64,000 nucleotides of DNA from Hyalangium gracile (lineage in GTDB: Bacteria; Myxococcota; Myxococcia; Myxococcales; Myxococcaceae), in NCBI RefSeq assembly GCF_020103725.1, contig NZ_JAHXBG010000002.1, forward strand, positions 62,001 to 126,000, read 5' to 3'. A program made the translations under genes and the position numbers. This document shows positions 27,981-35,638 of this stretch, one piece after another. Each line of letters starts with the position of its first letter. Positions within the stretch are counted from its first letter, which is position 1. The notes beneath the pieces are model-generated. The model ran no database searches. It was given only the letters and a program-made list of their open reading frames with translations, and was not told the origin of the DNA.

Positions 27981-28129
27981 CGCAGGGAGCCACCGCTCTT
28001 GACGCGCCGCACCACCCTGCTCGCGTAGCTGCCGTGTGGCCTGCCATCACCCCGGCTGGTGTTCACGGGTGACACCCCTCCCGGCGCCCTTTGACTGCCT
28101 GGGGCCAGTGGGCGAAGTTGCGCCCACCC

Positions 28130-29476
28130 ATGCGCCGCCTCCCTGATGCCTCCCCCCGTGGTCGGGCCATCACCGTGGACCTCGAGGGCGAGCCCGTTCC
28201 CGCCGTCGAGGGCGAACCCGTAGCGTGCTCGCTCATCGCCGCCGGAGAGGACGTCCTCGCCCGCTCCATCAAGTACCACCGCCCCCGCGGCGCGTACTGC
28301 TTCGCCGCCGCCTGCTCGCACTGCCTCATGCGCGTGGACGGGCTGCCCAACGTCTACACCTGCCGCACTCCCGCTCGCGCCGGCATGCGCCTGGAGCGCC
28401 AGAACGCCTTCCCCTCCGCCAAGGTGGACCTCTTCGGGACCATCGACTGGTTCTTCCCTCGCGGGCTGGACCACCACGAGATGTTCGCGGGCGTCCCCGT
28501 CGCCGAGAAGGTGATGGCCAAGGTGGCCCGCCAGCTCGCGGGGCTCGGCCTGCTGCCCGAGCAGGAAGCTCCTCCCCGGCTGCCGGCTCGCATCCTGCGC
28601 ACCCGCGTGGCCGTGGTGGGCGCAGGCCCGGCGGGGCTCGCGGCCGCGAAGGTGCTGGCCGATCGCGGCGTCCCCTTCCTCCTCATCGAGCGAGAGGAGC
28701 GCGTGGGAGGTCGGCTGACCCGAGGCGCTCCCCTGGCGGACGATCCCTCTGTCCCCGAGCTCTCCTCCTTCCCCAAGGGCAGCGTCCTCACCCGCGCCCA
28801 CGCCATCGGCCTCTACGATGACGAGGGCGGCCGCTTCCTGGCCGTCACCGCCCAGGAGCCCGAGGGCCTGCGCCTGCTCCTCGTCCACGCGGACCGCTTC
28901 CTGCTCGCGCCGGGCGGCCACCCGGGCATCCTCCCCTTCGAGAACAACGATCTGCCCGGCGTCTACGCGGGCCGTGCCGCCAGCATGCTCCTGCGCGAGC
29001 ACGGCGTGGCGCCCGAGTCGGCGGCGCTCGTCGGCTGGGGCCCGGAGCTCCATGCCCTGGCCCGGCTCCTGGAAGCCCACGGCACCCGCGTGGTGGCGGT
29101 GGTGGATCTCCGAGGCCCCCTGCCCGCTTCCCCGCATCCCACCGCCTGCCTCGGCAGCGAGCCCAAGGCCCACGGGCTCAAGAAGGTGGGCGCCTTCAGC
29201 TTCGTGCGCCAGGGCGGTGGAAAGAAGAAGGTGGACTGCGACGCGGTCCTCATCTCCATCCCCACCAGCCCCAGCTTCGAGCTGGCTCGCCAGGGTGGCG
29301 CCAACGTGAGCTTCGACGCCGAGCGCGGCTTCTTCGTGGCGGAGGCCCAGCCCAACGGGAGCACGGCCGCTCCGGACCTCTTCGTCGCGGGAGACATCAC
29401 CGGCGGCGGCACCGCCAGCGAGGCCGCCGCAGCGGGAGCCCGGGCCGCCGAGGCGCTCATCGGAGGACTGTCATGA
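28130..29476 (+). CDS. [2Fe-2S] plus FAD/NAD-binding oxidoreductase subunit (HcnA-HcnB / SoxA-like)
   Basis: I start at ATG 28130; a TTG at 28091 in frame is also possible. Residues 1-90 (448 in all) form a Fer2_4 ferredoxin-like domain with ligands Cys57, Cys62, Cys65 and Cys78 in RPRGAYCFAAACSHC and YTC. A pyridine-nucleotide-disulphide-type flavoprotein follows, with the FAD site VAVVGAGPAGLAAAKVL and a final DLFVAGDITGGG. Fer2_4 and flavoprotein parts occur in hydrogen cyanide synthase, heteromeric sarcosine oxidase and dye-linked proline dehydrogenase. Here HcnA and HcnB parts are fused. The BFD [2Fe-2S] domain that normally ends the flavoprotein is missing and appears in the next gene. 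Confidence 0.85.
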   Translation: MRRLPDASPRGRAITVDLEGEPVPAVEGEPVACSLIAAGEDVLARSIKYHRPRGAYCFAAACSHCLMRVDGLPNVYTCRTPARAGMRLERQNAFPSAKVDLFGTIDWFFPRGLDHHEMFAGVPVAEKVMAKVARQLAGLGLLPEQEAPPRLPARILRTRVAVVGAGPAGLAAAKVLADRGVPFLLIEREERVGGRLTRGAPLADDPSVPELSSFPKGSVLTRAHAIGLYDDEGGRFLAVTAQEPEGLRLLLVHADRFLLAPGGHPGILPFENNDLPGVYAGRAASMLLREHGVAPESAALVGWGPELHALARLLEAHGTRVVAVVDLRGPLPASPHPTACLGSEPKAHGLKKVGAFSFVRQGGGKKKVDCDAVLISIPTSPSFELARQGGANVSFDAERGFFVAEAQPNGSTAAPDLFVAGDITGGGTASEAAAAGARAAEALIGGLS

Positions 29477-30960
29477 GCAAGGCGCTGATCTGCTCTTGTG
29501 AGGATGTCACCGTCGGCGACGTGCGCCACGCGCTCTCCCGCGGTTACTGCGACGTGGAGTCCGTCAAGCGCTACACCGGCTTCGGCACCGGCATCTGCCA
29601 GGGCAAGAGCTGCCTGGCCGCCGTGGCCGCGCTGATCGCCAAGGAGGGCCCCCTCAAGCCCCAGGGCATCCAGCCCTTCACGCCTCGGCCTCCGGTCTAC
29701 CCCACCGAGCTGTCCCTGTTCGGCAGCGCTCCGGTGGACGAGTCCCGGCCTCCCGTGGGCGGCGTGCCCGAGGAGCTCGGCGTCTTCCCACCCGCGCTGC
29801 GCCCGAATACGCCCCTGCCCGCCAAGGCCAAGGTCGTCATCATCGGCGGCGGAGTGATGGGGCTGGCGCTGGCCTACAACCTCAGCCTGCGCGGCGAGAC
29901 GGACGTGGTGGTGCTCGAGCGCGGCTACCTCTGCGCGGGTGCCTCCGGCCGCAACGGTGGCGGCGTTCGCATGCAGTGGGGCACCGCCGCCAACATCGAG
30001 CTGGCCAAGCGCTCCATCGATCTGATGAAGCAGTTCGCCCGCGATCTCGGCATCAACATCTGGCTGCGCCAGGGCGGCTACCTCTTCCTCGCGAAGACAG
30101 AGGCCGTCGCCAGGCGCCTGGAGCGCAACGCCGCGCTCCACAACAAGCACGGCGTCCCCACCCGCATCATCACCGCCGACGCCGCGCGCGAGATCGTCCC
30201 CGGCCTGACGATGAAGGGCGTGCTCACCGCCTCGTTCAACCCGGAGGATGGCGTCATCTTCCCCTGGCCCTTCATGTGGGGCTACGCCCAGCACTGCCTC
30301 AAGAAGGGCATCAAGGTCGAGACCTTCACCCACGTCACCGGCTTCGACATCTCCAACGGCCAGGTCCGCAAGGTGAAGACCGATCGGGGCGACATCGCCT
30401 GCGACACCGTGGTGCTGGCCGCCGGCGCCTGGAGCCCGGAGATCGCGAAGCTCGCCGACGTGAAGCTCCCCAACGAGCCCCACCGCCACGAGATCCTCAG
30501 CACCGAGCCCCTCAAGCCCTTCCTCGGGCCGCTGGTGTCAGTGCTCGACTCGGGCCTGTACTTCAGCCAGTCCATGCGCGGAGAGATCGTCGGCGGCATG
30601 GGCGACCCCAAGGAGCCCGCGGGGCTCAACATGGGCTCCACCCTGCGCTTCGTGGCCCGCTTCTCCCAGGGACTCATGGAGCAGCTGCCCAACGTGGGCC
30701 ACGTGAAGGTGCTGCGCCAGTGGGCTGGCTGCTACGACGTGACGCCCGACAACAACCCCGTGCTCGGGCGCACGCCCGGCCTGGACAACCTCCTGCAGAT
30801 GTCCGGCTTCGTCGGCCACGGCTTCATGATGGCCCCCGCCGTCGCCGAGCGGATGGCCGCCTGGATGGCCACCGATGAGCACGACGATCTCTTCCACCGC
30901 TTCAACCTGCGCCGCTTCTCCTCCGGCCGCCTGGAGCGCGAGGACATGATCATCGGCTGA
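29473..30960 (+). CDS. BFD [2Fe-2S] fused to a DAO-type FAD oxidoreductase (HcnC / SoxB-like)
   Basis: The ATG overlaps the preceding stop by 4 bases. The N-terminal 60 residues carry Cys7, Cys9, Cys42 and Cys47 (CSCED and GICQGKSC), the BFD-like [2Fe-2S] pattern. A Pro-rich linker leads to a D-amino-acid/sarcosine/glycine oxidase fold: VVIIGGGVMGLALAYNL (FAD), GASGRNGGGVRMQWG, and a C-terminal QWAGCYDVTPDNNPVLG with GFVGHGFMMAPAVAE. With the upstream subunit it should oxidise a small amine or amino acid and pass electrons through the iron-sulfur centres to a quinone or other carrier. Glycine (giving cyanide), sarcosine and proline are candidates. The substrate is unknown. Confidence 0.88.
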   Translation: MSKALICSCEDVTVGDVRHALSRGYCDVESVKRYTGFGTGICQGKSCLAAVAALIAKEGPLKPQGIQPFTPRPPVYPTELSLFGSAPVDESRPPVGGVPEELGVFPPALRPNTPLPAKAKVVIIGGGVMGLALAYNLSLRGETDVVVLERGYLCAGASGRNGGGVRMQWGTAANIELAKRSIDLMKQFARDLGINIWLRQGGYLFLAKTEAVARRLERNAALHNKHGVPTRIITADAAREIVPGLTMKGVLTASFNPEDGVIFPWPFMWGYAQHCLKKGIKVETFTHVTGFDISNGQVRKVKTDRGDIACDTVVLAAGAWSPEIAKLADVKLPNEPHRHEILSTEPLKPFLGPLVSVLDSGLYFSQSMRGEIVGGMGDPKEPAGLNMGSTLRFVARFSQGLMEQLPNVGHVKVLRQWAGCYDVTPDNNPVLGRTPGLDNLLQMSGFVGHGFMMAPAVAERMAAWMATDEHDDLFHRFNLRRFSSGRLEREDMIIG

Positions 30961-30986
30961 CAGGTACGGGGTTCCCCTGTGCCGGA

Positions 30987-31098
30987 CCCGGACACTCCCC
31001 TCTCTGGACTGTCCGGGAAGACGACAACGAGATGTGCTCCGGCAAGGCCCGGAAGCTGCTGGGAAACCTCTCCCAGACTGTACAGGCTCTTTACAGTC
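30987..31098. other. Three consecutive hairpins after the oxidoreductase operon
   Basis: The first is CCCGGACA/TGTCCGGG (30987-30994 with 31010-31017, 15-base pyrimidine-rich loop). The second is CTGGGA/TCCCAG (31059-31064 with 31071-31076). The third is GACTGTA/TACAGTC (31076-31082 with 31092-31098). None has a T-tract on the plus strand. They may be the processed 3' end of the operon mRNA or a separate structured RNA. No known riboswitch core is recognised. The rest of 30961-31180 contains no convincing gene, and 31125-31180 is unusually AT-rich. Confidence 0.5.
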
Positions 31099-31183
31099 GG
31101 GGGTCGAGGACCGGTGCTACATCACTCCATGACACATTGTGGCATAAATCGCCTTTCCTAGGGAATTCAGGCAATTGCATGTC

Positions 31184-31199
31184 CGGCATGGCAAGTGCT
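31184..31199 (+). promoter_or_regulatory. Candidate sigma-54 promoter of the small RNA
   Basis: CGGCATGGCAAGTGCT has the invariant GG (31185-31186) and GC (31197-31198) exactly 10 bases apart, with GGCA and TGC conserved, but the -24 box starts CGG instead of TGG and the third base after GG is T rather than C. The start would be near 31210. A weak sigma-70 alternative (TTGCAT at 31175-31180) also exists. Confidence 0.35.
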
Positions 31200-31204
31200 T
31201 ATCC

Positions 31205-31324
31205 ATGAGTGCAGATACCTTCAACCTGGGCATAACTGCCATCCGCTGGCAGGCCGCCTGGAGCGAAGGGATCGCGGAATCCCCTCCGCTCCTCCGGGAG
31301 CGGTCCGCGCGGTGGACGGTGTGA
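31205..31324 (+). CDS. Possible 39-residue peptide overlapping the candidate sRNA
   Basis: ATG 31205 to TGA 31324 encodes a peptide beginning MSADTFNLGITAIRWQAAW. It lacks a Shine-Dalgarno, and the predicted sigma-54 start lies just inside the ATG, so a non-coding RNA is more likely. It is listed because the frame is intact, ends before the terminator, and has ordinary amino-acid composition. It could be a dual-function RNA. Confidence 0.2.
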   Translation: MSADTFNLGITAIRWQAAWSEGIAESPPLLRERSARWTV

Positions 31325-31382
31325 ATCCCCCCCACTCTGTCCCGCCCAGGCGGCAGCCCCCCCAGGCTGCCGCCTTTTTTTT
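31210..31382 (+). ncRNA. Candidate small RNA with C-rich loops
   Basis: About 170 bases between a promoter-like AT-rich stretch and a perfect intrinsic terminator. Hairpins: GGGAT/ATCCC, CCGCTCC-TCCG-GGAGCGG, and the terminator stem. Two runs of seven C lie in unpaired positions, one in a spacer near 31326-31332 and one at the terminator loop (31357-31363). C-rich loops are a usual way for bacterial sRNAs to pair with G-rich ribosome-binding sites. The myxobacterial developmental sRNA Pxr also has such C-runs, but the gene neighbours known for pxr are not here. A 39-codon ORF overlaps the same DNA. Confidence 0.5.
31348..31382 (+). terminator. Perfect intrinsic terminator
   Basis: AGGCGGCAGCC (31348-31358) pairs without mismatch with GGCTGCCGCCT (31365-31375); the T-run covers 31375-31382. 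It ends plus-strand transcription just before the convergent SDR gene. Confidence 0.92.
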
Positions 31383-31398
31383 CCCTCGAGCCCGGGCC

Positions 31399-32268
31399 TC
31401 AGGCCAGCGACGGCCCCGCCTCCAGCGGTCCACGGGAGCCCTCGGGCAGCACGGGCGTCTCGGCTCCGGCGGGCGGGTGGAGCGCTCTGGCCACGCGCCT
31501 TCCCAGCACCCGCCGCACCGCTCGCGGCAGTCTCGGCAGCAGCGTCATCACCCAGCGGTGGCCTCGGCCCGGGTACACCAGCGGCACTCCCCGCTCGAAG
31601 CCCGCCAGCGCCTCCCGAGCGCACTGCGCCGCGGACACCTCGAAGAAGGGCCTCGTGCCCTGGAGCCCTCCCACCGCCCGAGCCCGCGTGTCATCCACCG
31701 GCCCTGGCGCCACCTGGGTGACGCAGATGGGGGTGCCCTCCAGCTCCAGGCGGAGCGACTCGATGAAGCCGTCCAGGCAGCGCCGGGTGGCAGCGTAGGT
31801 CGCGGCGCCCGGGAGGAAGAGCTGGCCCGCTCCCGAGCTGACATAGAGCAGCCCGCCGCGCCCTCGCGCCAGCATCGGCCCCAGCAGCCGACGGGCGAGC
31901 AGCAGCGGCGCCACCACGTTGGCCATCAGCATCCGCTCGATGCACCCCCAGCGCTGCTCCGCGAAGAGACCCGGCTCGGCCACGCTGGCGGCGCTCACCA
32001 GCACATCCACCGAGAGGAAGTGCCGCGACAGCTCCGCGAGCATGTCCCCCACCTCTCCCGGCCGGGACATGTCACAGGCCAGCAGCACCACACCCAGAGT
32101 GGGGTTGCTCAGCTGCAACTCGTCTCGCAGGGCCTCCAGCCGCTCCACCGTCTGGGACACGAGCACCAGCGTCCGCGCACGGTGGGCGAGCTGCCGGGCG
32201 AGCTCCCGGCCAATCCCGGAGCAGGCTCCGGTGATGAGCACGGTGCCGGAGTCGATGGGGGGACGCAT
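31399..32268 (-). CDS. Short-chain dehydrogenase/reductase family protein, altered active site
   Basis: The 289-residue protein has the SDR cofactor motif TGACSGIG (13-20) and the catalytic Ser region (LYVSSGAG, 141-148). The catalytic YxxxK reads Tyr158-AAT-Arg162, so the lysine is replaced by arginine, and the NNAG motif is VSAAS. Catalysis as a standard dehydrogenase is therefore doubtful. The C-terminus (230-289) is Arg/Pro-rich. The neighbouring stress protein is divergent, with a 246-bp gap between starts. Confidence 0.85.
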   Translation of the reverse strand: MRPPIDSGTVLITGACSGIGRELARQLAHRARTLVLVSQTVERLEALRDELQLSNPTLGVVLLACDMSRPGEVGDMLAELSRHFLSVDVLVSAASVAEPGLFAEQRWGCIERMLMANVVAPLLLARRLLGPMLARGRGGLLYVSSGAGQLFLPGAATYAATRRCLDGFIESLRLELEGTPICVTQVAPGPVDDTRARAVGGLQGTRPFFEVSAAQCAREALAGFERGVPLVYPGRGHRWVMTLLPRLPRAVRRVLGRRVARALHPPAGAETPVLPEGSRGPLEAGPSLA

Positions 32269-32434
32269 GACGCAAAGCTAAGTCCCCTCTTCCGAGGCGC
32301 ATTCTCGGCTCCTCCGCGAGCGAGGAGGAAGGACGGAGGTGGAGCCGCTCGCCTCCGTGGACGCAGAACGTGCACCCGTCCCCGCGAGCCACGAAAAGTT
32401 TGCGTCCGGACAGGCCCCTCCTCAGGGAGATGAC

Positions 32435-32450
32435 TGGCACACTTCTTCCA
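32435..32450 (+). promoter_or_regulatory. Sigma-54-like promoter upstream of the stress protein
   Basis: TGGCAC-ACTTC-TTCCA matches TGGCAC-N5-TTGCA at every fixed base except the -13 G, which is C. The start would be near 32461, 54 bases before the ATG. The mismatch is at a critical base, so activity is uncertain. Confidence 0.3.
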
Positions 32451-32514
32451 GAGAGCGGGGTGGTTTCACGCACCAGGAGTGCACAGAGCATCTCCGAACA
32501 GGAGGAACAGCCTC

Positions 32515-32979
32515 ATGCCCGCACCGTCTCGAATTCTCGTCCCGGTGGATCTCTCGGAAGGCTCTCGAGCCCTCATCGACTACGCGATCCAGATCGCCAG
32601 GCCCTTCAACGCGGAGATCGAGATCATCCACGCCTGGGAGCCGCCCCAGTACGTGGCGCCGGATCTGCTCGTGGCCGCGCCCGGCTGGAACTCGCAGTCG
32701 CTCGAGCAGGTCGCCGTCGACGCCGCCACCAAGGAGCTGACCGCGCTGGCGACGGCCGTACAGGGCGCTCCCCGCCCGATCAAGCACCGGGTCGTCGTGG
32801 GCGAGGCGGCCTCCACCGTCCTGCGCGTGGCCGAGGAGGGCAAGCACGATCTGGTCATCATGGGCACCCACGGCCGCCGCGGTCTGCCGCGCCTGCTGCT
32901 CGGGAGCGTGGCCCAGAAGATCGTCGCGCGGGCCCACTGCCCGGTCCTCACCGTGCACCTCTACGACGCGGCGAAGTAG
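32515..32979 (+). CDS. Universal stress protein (UspA family)
   Basis: I start at ATG 32515 because GGAGGAA lies 9-10 bases upstream. The 154-residue protein has the single-domain Usp fold: RILVPVDLSEGS at the start, DLVIMGTHGRRG (113-123) and LLGSVAQKIVARAHCPVL (128-145). The ATP-binding G-x2-G-x9-G-S pattern (Gly117, Gly120, Gly130, Ser131) is complete, so it is probably an ATP-binding type. It acts in the cytoplasm under starvation or stress. Confidence 0.93.
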   Translation: MPAPSRILVPVDLSEGSRALIDYAIQIARPFNAEIEIIHAWEPPQYVAPDLLVAAPGWNSQSLEQVAVDAATKELTALATAVQGAPRPIKHRVVVGEAASTVLRVAEEGKHDLVIMGTHGRRGLPRLLLGSVAQKIVARAHCPVLTVHLYDAAK

Positions 32980-32999
32980 CCGGCCCCGAAGGGCTGGCC

Positions 33000-34115
33000 T
33001 CACTGCCTCCCGGTGGGAGAGATCGACGGGAGGGCCTGTGCCGCCTTCGCCCGGCGTGCCTTCAATATCGTGGGCACGCTGAGCACCAGCATCGCGACCA
33101 TCACCAGCAGGGCTCCGACGAGCTCGCGCCCGCTCACGCCCCGCTGCCCCAGCCAGAGCGAGAGTGCCCCGGTGGCCAGCACGCCCGCGAGGATGCTCGA
33201 GGCCCGGTTCACCGGCACGGTGAAGGCATTCTCCCGGTGATCGAGCAGGATGAGGCCGCCGAAGACCCCCGTCCCCTGGGACAGCAGCCCCACGCTCAGC
33301 TCCTCGAGCATGTGCCCCCGCGCGAAGAACCCCGTGAAGCCCTCGCGGATCTCCAGCATCGTCTGCCCCTCGCCCACCAGGGCCAGGATGCCGAGCGTGA
33401 AGAAGATGGCGGGCGAGGCCACCATCATCTCCTCCACGAAGTAGCGGGTGCTCGCCGCCTGATCCTCCGACTTGGCCAGGTTGCTCATGGCCCGCAGCCG
33501 GATGAAGTAGGCCAGCAGGTACACCGCGAGATCGATGATCGCCGCGATCGACATCCGCAGGTCCGCGCCCGGGCCCGTGGCGACGATCACCGCGCCCAGG
33601 CTCAGCCCCAGCGCCACCCAGGACGGCCACCGCACCTGGCGCTTGCTCACCGCGTCCACGATGGGGGCGAGCATCAGCACGCCGCCGCGCATCATCAGCA
33701 TCATGAAGACGATGGAGGTGCCATCGAAGGTGTACGCCAGGGTCGTCGTCCCGATGATGGCCGCCGAGCACAGCCCGGACAGGAACGTCCACATCCCGGG
33801 AACCGGGATGCTCACCCCCCACACCGTGCGGTGGTGCGCGTACCGCCACCAGCCCTTCACGGAGAGGAAGACGATCATCCCCATGAAGGAGGCGAACGTG
33901 GAGGCCGGCAGCAGCGCGAACCCAGCGATGCCGTCCTCCATCCCCTCCAGCAACCCGCTCGAGAGCGCCTTCGTCAGCGCGCTGTAGGGCGCGTAGCAGG
34001 CGAAGTAGCCGAAGGCATATCCCCAGATGGCGAGGTCACGTCGGTTCGAGATCGCGTCCAGGGCAGCCTCCAGGTGGTTCCGCCAGTATCGCGCAAACCC
34101 GGCTCCCATGACCAA
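33000..34115 (-). CDS. Multi-pass membrane protein, drug/metabolite-transporter-like
   Basis: The 371-residue protein has about ten hydrophobic helices (e.g. 90-108, 127-146, 173-191, 203-222, 243-262, 345-363) in two halves with GALLVMVAMLVLSVPTI at the end. The repeat layout recalls the EamA/DMT superfamily, but the loops are longer than usual and no signature is decisive. The N-terminal 40 residues are soluble and basic. It could start at 34115 or 34109. It is 39 bp downstream of the DUF2378 gene on the same strand and probably co-transcribed. Confidence 0.65.
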   Translation of the reverse strand: MVMGAGFARYWRNHLEAALDAISNRRDLAIWGYAFGYFACYAPYSALTKALSSGLLEGMEDGIAGFALLPASTFASFMGMIVFLSVKGWWRYAHHRTVWGVSIPVPGMWTFLSGLCSAAIIGTTTLAYTFDGTSIVFMMLMMRGGVLMLAPIVDAVSKRQVRWPSWVALGLSLGAVIVATGPGADLRMSIAAIIDLAVYLLAYFIRLRAMSNLAKSEDQAASTRYFVEEMMVASPAIFFTLGILALVGEGQTMLEIREGFTGFFARGHMLEELSVGLLSQGTGVFGGLILLDHRENAFTVPVNRASSILAGVLATGALSLWLGQRGVSGRELVGALLVMVAMLVLSVPTILKARRAKAAQALPSISPTGRQ

Positions 34116-34154
34116 GGGGGGGGCCGTTCTCCCAGCGGCCAGCCGAGCGGAGGC

Positions 34155-34694
34155 TCAGGGCCGCCACACGACGCGGTACGTCACCTCGTCGCCCTGTCTG
34201 GAGGACTGCGTCACCTCGAGCTCCGGCACCCCGGAGTGAAACAGGGTCTGGTAGACGAGGCCCCGGTAGTAGCCGGGGCGGCTCACGAAGTTGAACCAGA
34301 GCTCGAAGGTCGCGGGCCCCAGCTGCAGCAGCCGCGTCTCCGTGAAGTTGTTCGCCGTCCGGAAGGTGCGGTTCATGCGCTCCAGGGCGCGGTGCGGACC
34401 GATGGTCTTCACCAGCCCCTTGATGGCTCGCCCCATCTGGGTCTGCGTGTAGATGTCGATGAAGGCCCTGCCCGCCTCGAACTGCCCTTCTTCCGGGGGC
34501 AGCTCCGGCCACCGCTGCCGCACCACGAAGTCGATCAGCGCGGCGTGGGTCTCCACCGAGTAGGCCGGTAGCAGAGGCTTGCTCAGGTCGATCCCCAGCG
34601 CATCCAGCCCGGCGATCTGCTCGGGAGGAATGGGGCGCTCCAGCACCTGGAGCACGCTCTCCATCGTGTTCTCGAAGACGACCTTCTCAGCCAC
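34155..34694 (-). CDS. DUF2378 family protein (myxobacterial, TIGR02265-like)
   Basis: The 179-residue protein has the family pattern: VFENTMESVLQVLERPIPPE at the start, GIDLSKPLLPAYSVETHAALIDFV in the first third, and MGRAIKGLVKTIGPHRALERMNRTFRTANNFTET in the middle. The family is nearly confined to myxobacteria and is present in many copies per genome. Its function is not known. It is soluble, with no signal peptide. The downstream membrane protein probably shares its transcript. Confidence 0.88.
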   Translation of the reverse strand: MAEKVVFENTMESVLQVLERPIPPEQIAGLDALGIDLSKPLLPAYSVETHAALIDFVVRQRWPELPPEEGQFEAGRAFIDIYTQTQMGRAIKGLVKTIGPHRALERMNRTFRTANNFTETRLLQLGPATFELWFNFVSRPGYYRGLVYQTLFHSGVPELEVTQSSRQGDEVTYRVVWRP

Positions 34695-34894
34695 GAGATT
34701 GGCGTATCATGTTTCACGGAGCCTGGTAGCGCAGATCCTCCACCACCACCGGCGACAGGGGCCGGGAGACGCACGCGAGCACATGGCCCAGAGGGCGCTC
34801 CTCGGGCCACAGGCCGTTGGGCTCCGCCCCTCCGGAGGCGGGAATCTGGCGGTCGGCCTGTCTCCGCCGACGGGCGGACGACTAGACTGCGTGC

Positions 34895-35611
34895 GTGTCC
34901 ACCGCGCGCCTCGTGCTCTGCCTCACCGTGCTGACCTCGAGCCTGGGCTTCGCCCAGACGCCCGAGGAGAGCCCTTCGCCCACCTCCCCGGCCCCGCTTC
35001 CGCCCCCACCTCTCGTCCCCGCGCCCGAGAAGAGCGAGCCTGCCGAGCTGGAGCCGCCTCCCCCGGGAGAGTCGATCCCGTACACCTACCGCCCCTCGAC
35101 CCAGGAACGGTCCTCCGCGAAGCGGCTCCTGTTCCAGACGCTGGCCGGGGCCGGAACTGGCGCCCTGGCCGGCATCGCGGGCGTCTTCACCGGGTTCCTC
35201 CTCGTCGGCAATGACTGCTCCGATGCCGAGTGCGCCATCCCCGTGCTGGGCTCCATGAGCCTGGGCATCCTGCTGGGCACTCCGCTGGGGGTCTACGGGG
35301 TCGGCCGAGCCATGGATGGCCACGGGAAGTACTGGGCCTCCCTGGCGGGGACGACGCTCGGCTCACTCGCGGGGATCACGCTGGCCGTCGTCTCCGCGTC
35401 GGCCGACAGCGATGGGCTCGTCCTGCTCAGCCTCATGTTGGGCCCCATCGTCGGCGCGGTCCTCGGCTACGAGCTCTCCAACACCAGCGAGCCGCCCCTG
35501 CCCGGCCCCGCCGTGAGCGCCTCCTCGTCCCGCGCTGGCTTCCAGTGCCTCCCCGTGTTCAGCGTCACCCGCTCGGGTGGCATCCTCGGAGGCTTCGCGG
35601 GGCGGTTCTGA
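34895..35611 (+). CDS. Exported Gly/Ala-rich membrane-associated protein
   Basis: The 238-residue protein starts at GTG 34895. A signal peptide (MSTARLVLCLTVLTSSLGFAQ) is followed by a Pro/Glu-rich spacer (22-70) and three glycine-zipper-like hydrophobic segments (LAGAGTGALAGIAGVFTGFLL, LGSMSLGILLGTPLGVYGVG, LGSLAGITLAVV). Such segments are seen in outer-membrane-inserting lipoproteins and spore-coat or pore proteins. No family is assigned. It converges with the TPR kinase gene, leaving 27 bases. Confidence 0.65.
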   Translation: MSTARLVLCLTVLTSSLGFAQTPEESPSPTSPAPLPPPPLVPAPEKSEPAELEPPPPGESIPYTYRPSTQERSSAKRLLFQTLAGAGTGALAGIAGVFTGFLLVGNDCSDAECAIPVLGSMSLGILLGTPLGVYGVGRAMDGHGKYWASLAGTTLGSLAGITLAVVSASADSDGLVLLSLMLGPIVGAVLGYELSNTSEPPLPGPAVSASSSRAGFQCLPVFSVTRSGGILGGFAGRF

Positions 35612-35638
35612 CGCCGCCTGCTCCGAGGTGGCGAGCCC

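Noticed and set aside
30961-31100. A riboswitch.
   Set aside because: No known core motif (GEMM c-di-GMP, cobalamin, glycine) could be matched, and no plus-strand gene follows to be controlled.
31210-31382. Naming the RNA pxr.
   Set aside because: As I recall, pxr homologues lie between nla19 and an NADH dehydrogenase gene. Here the neighbours are different, and I cannot align the sequences.
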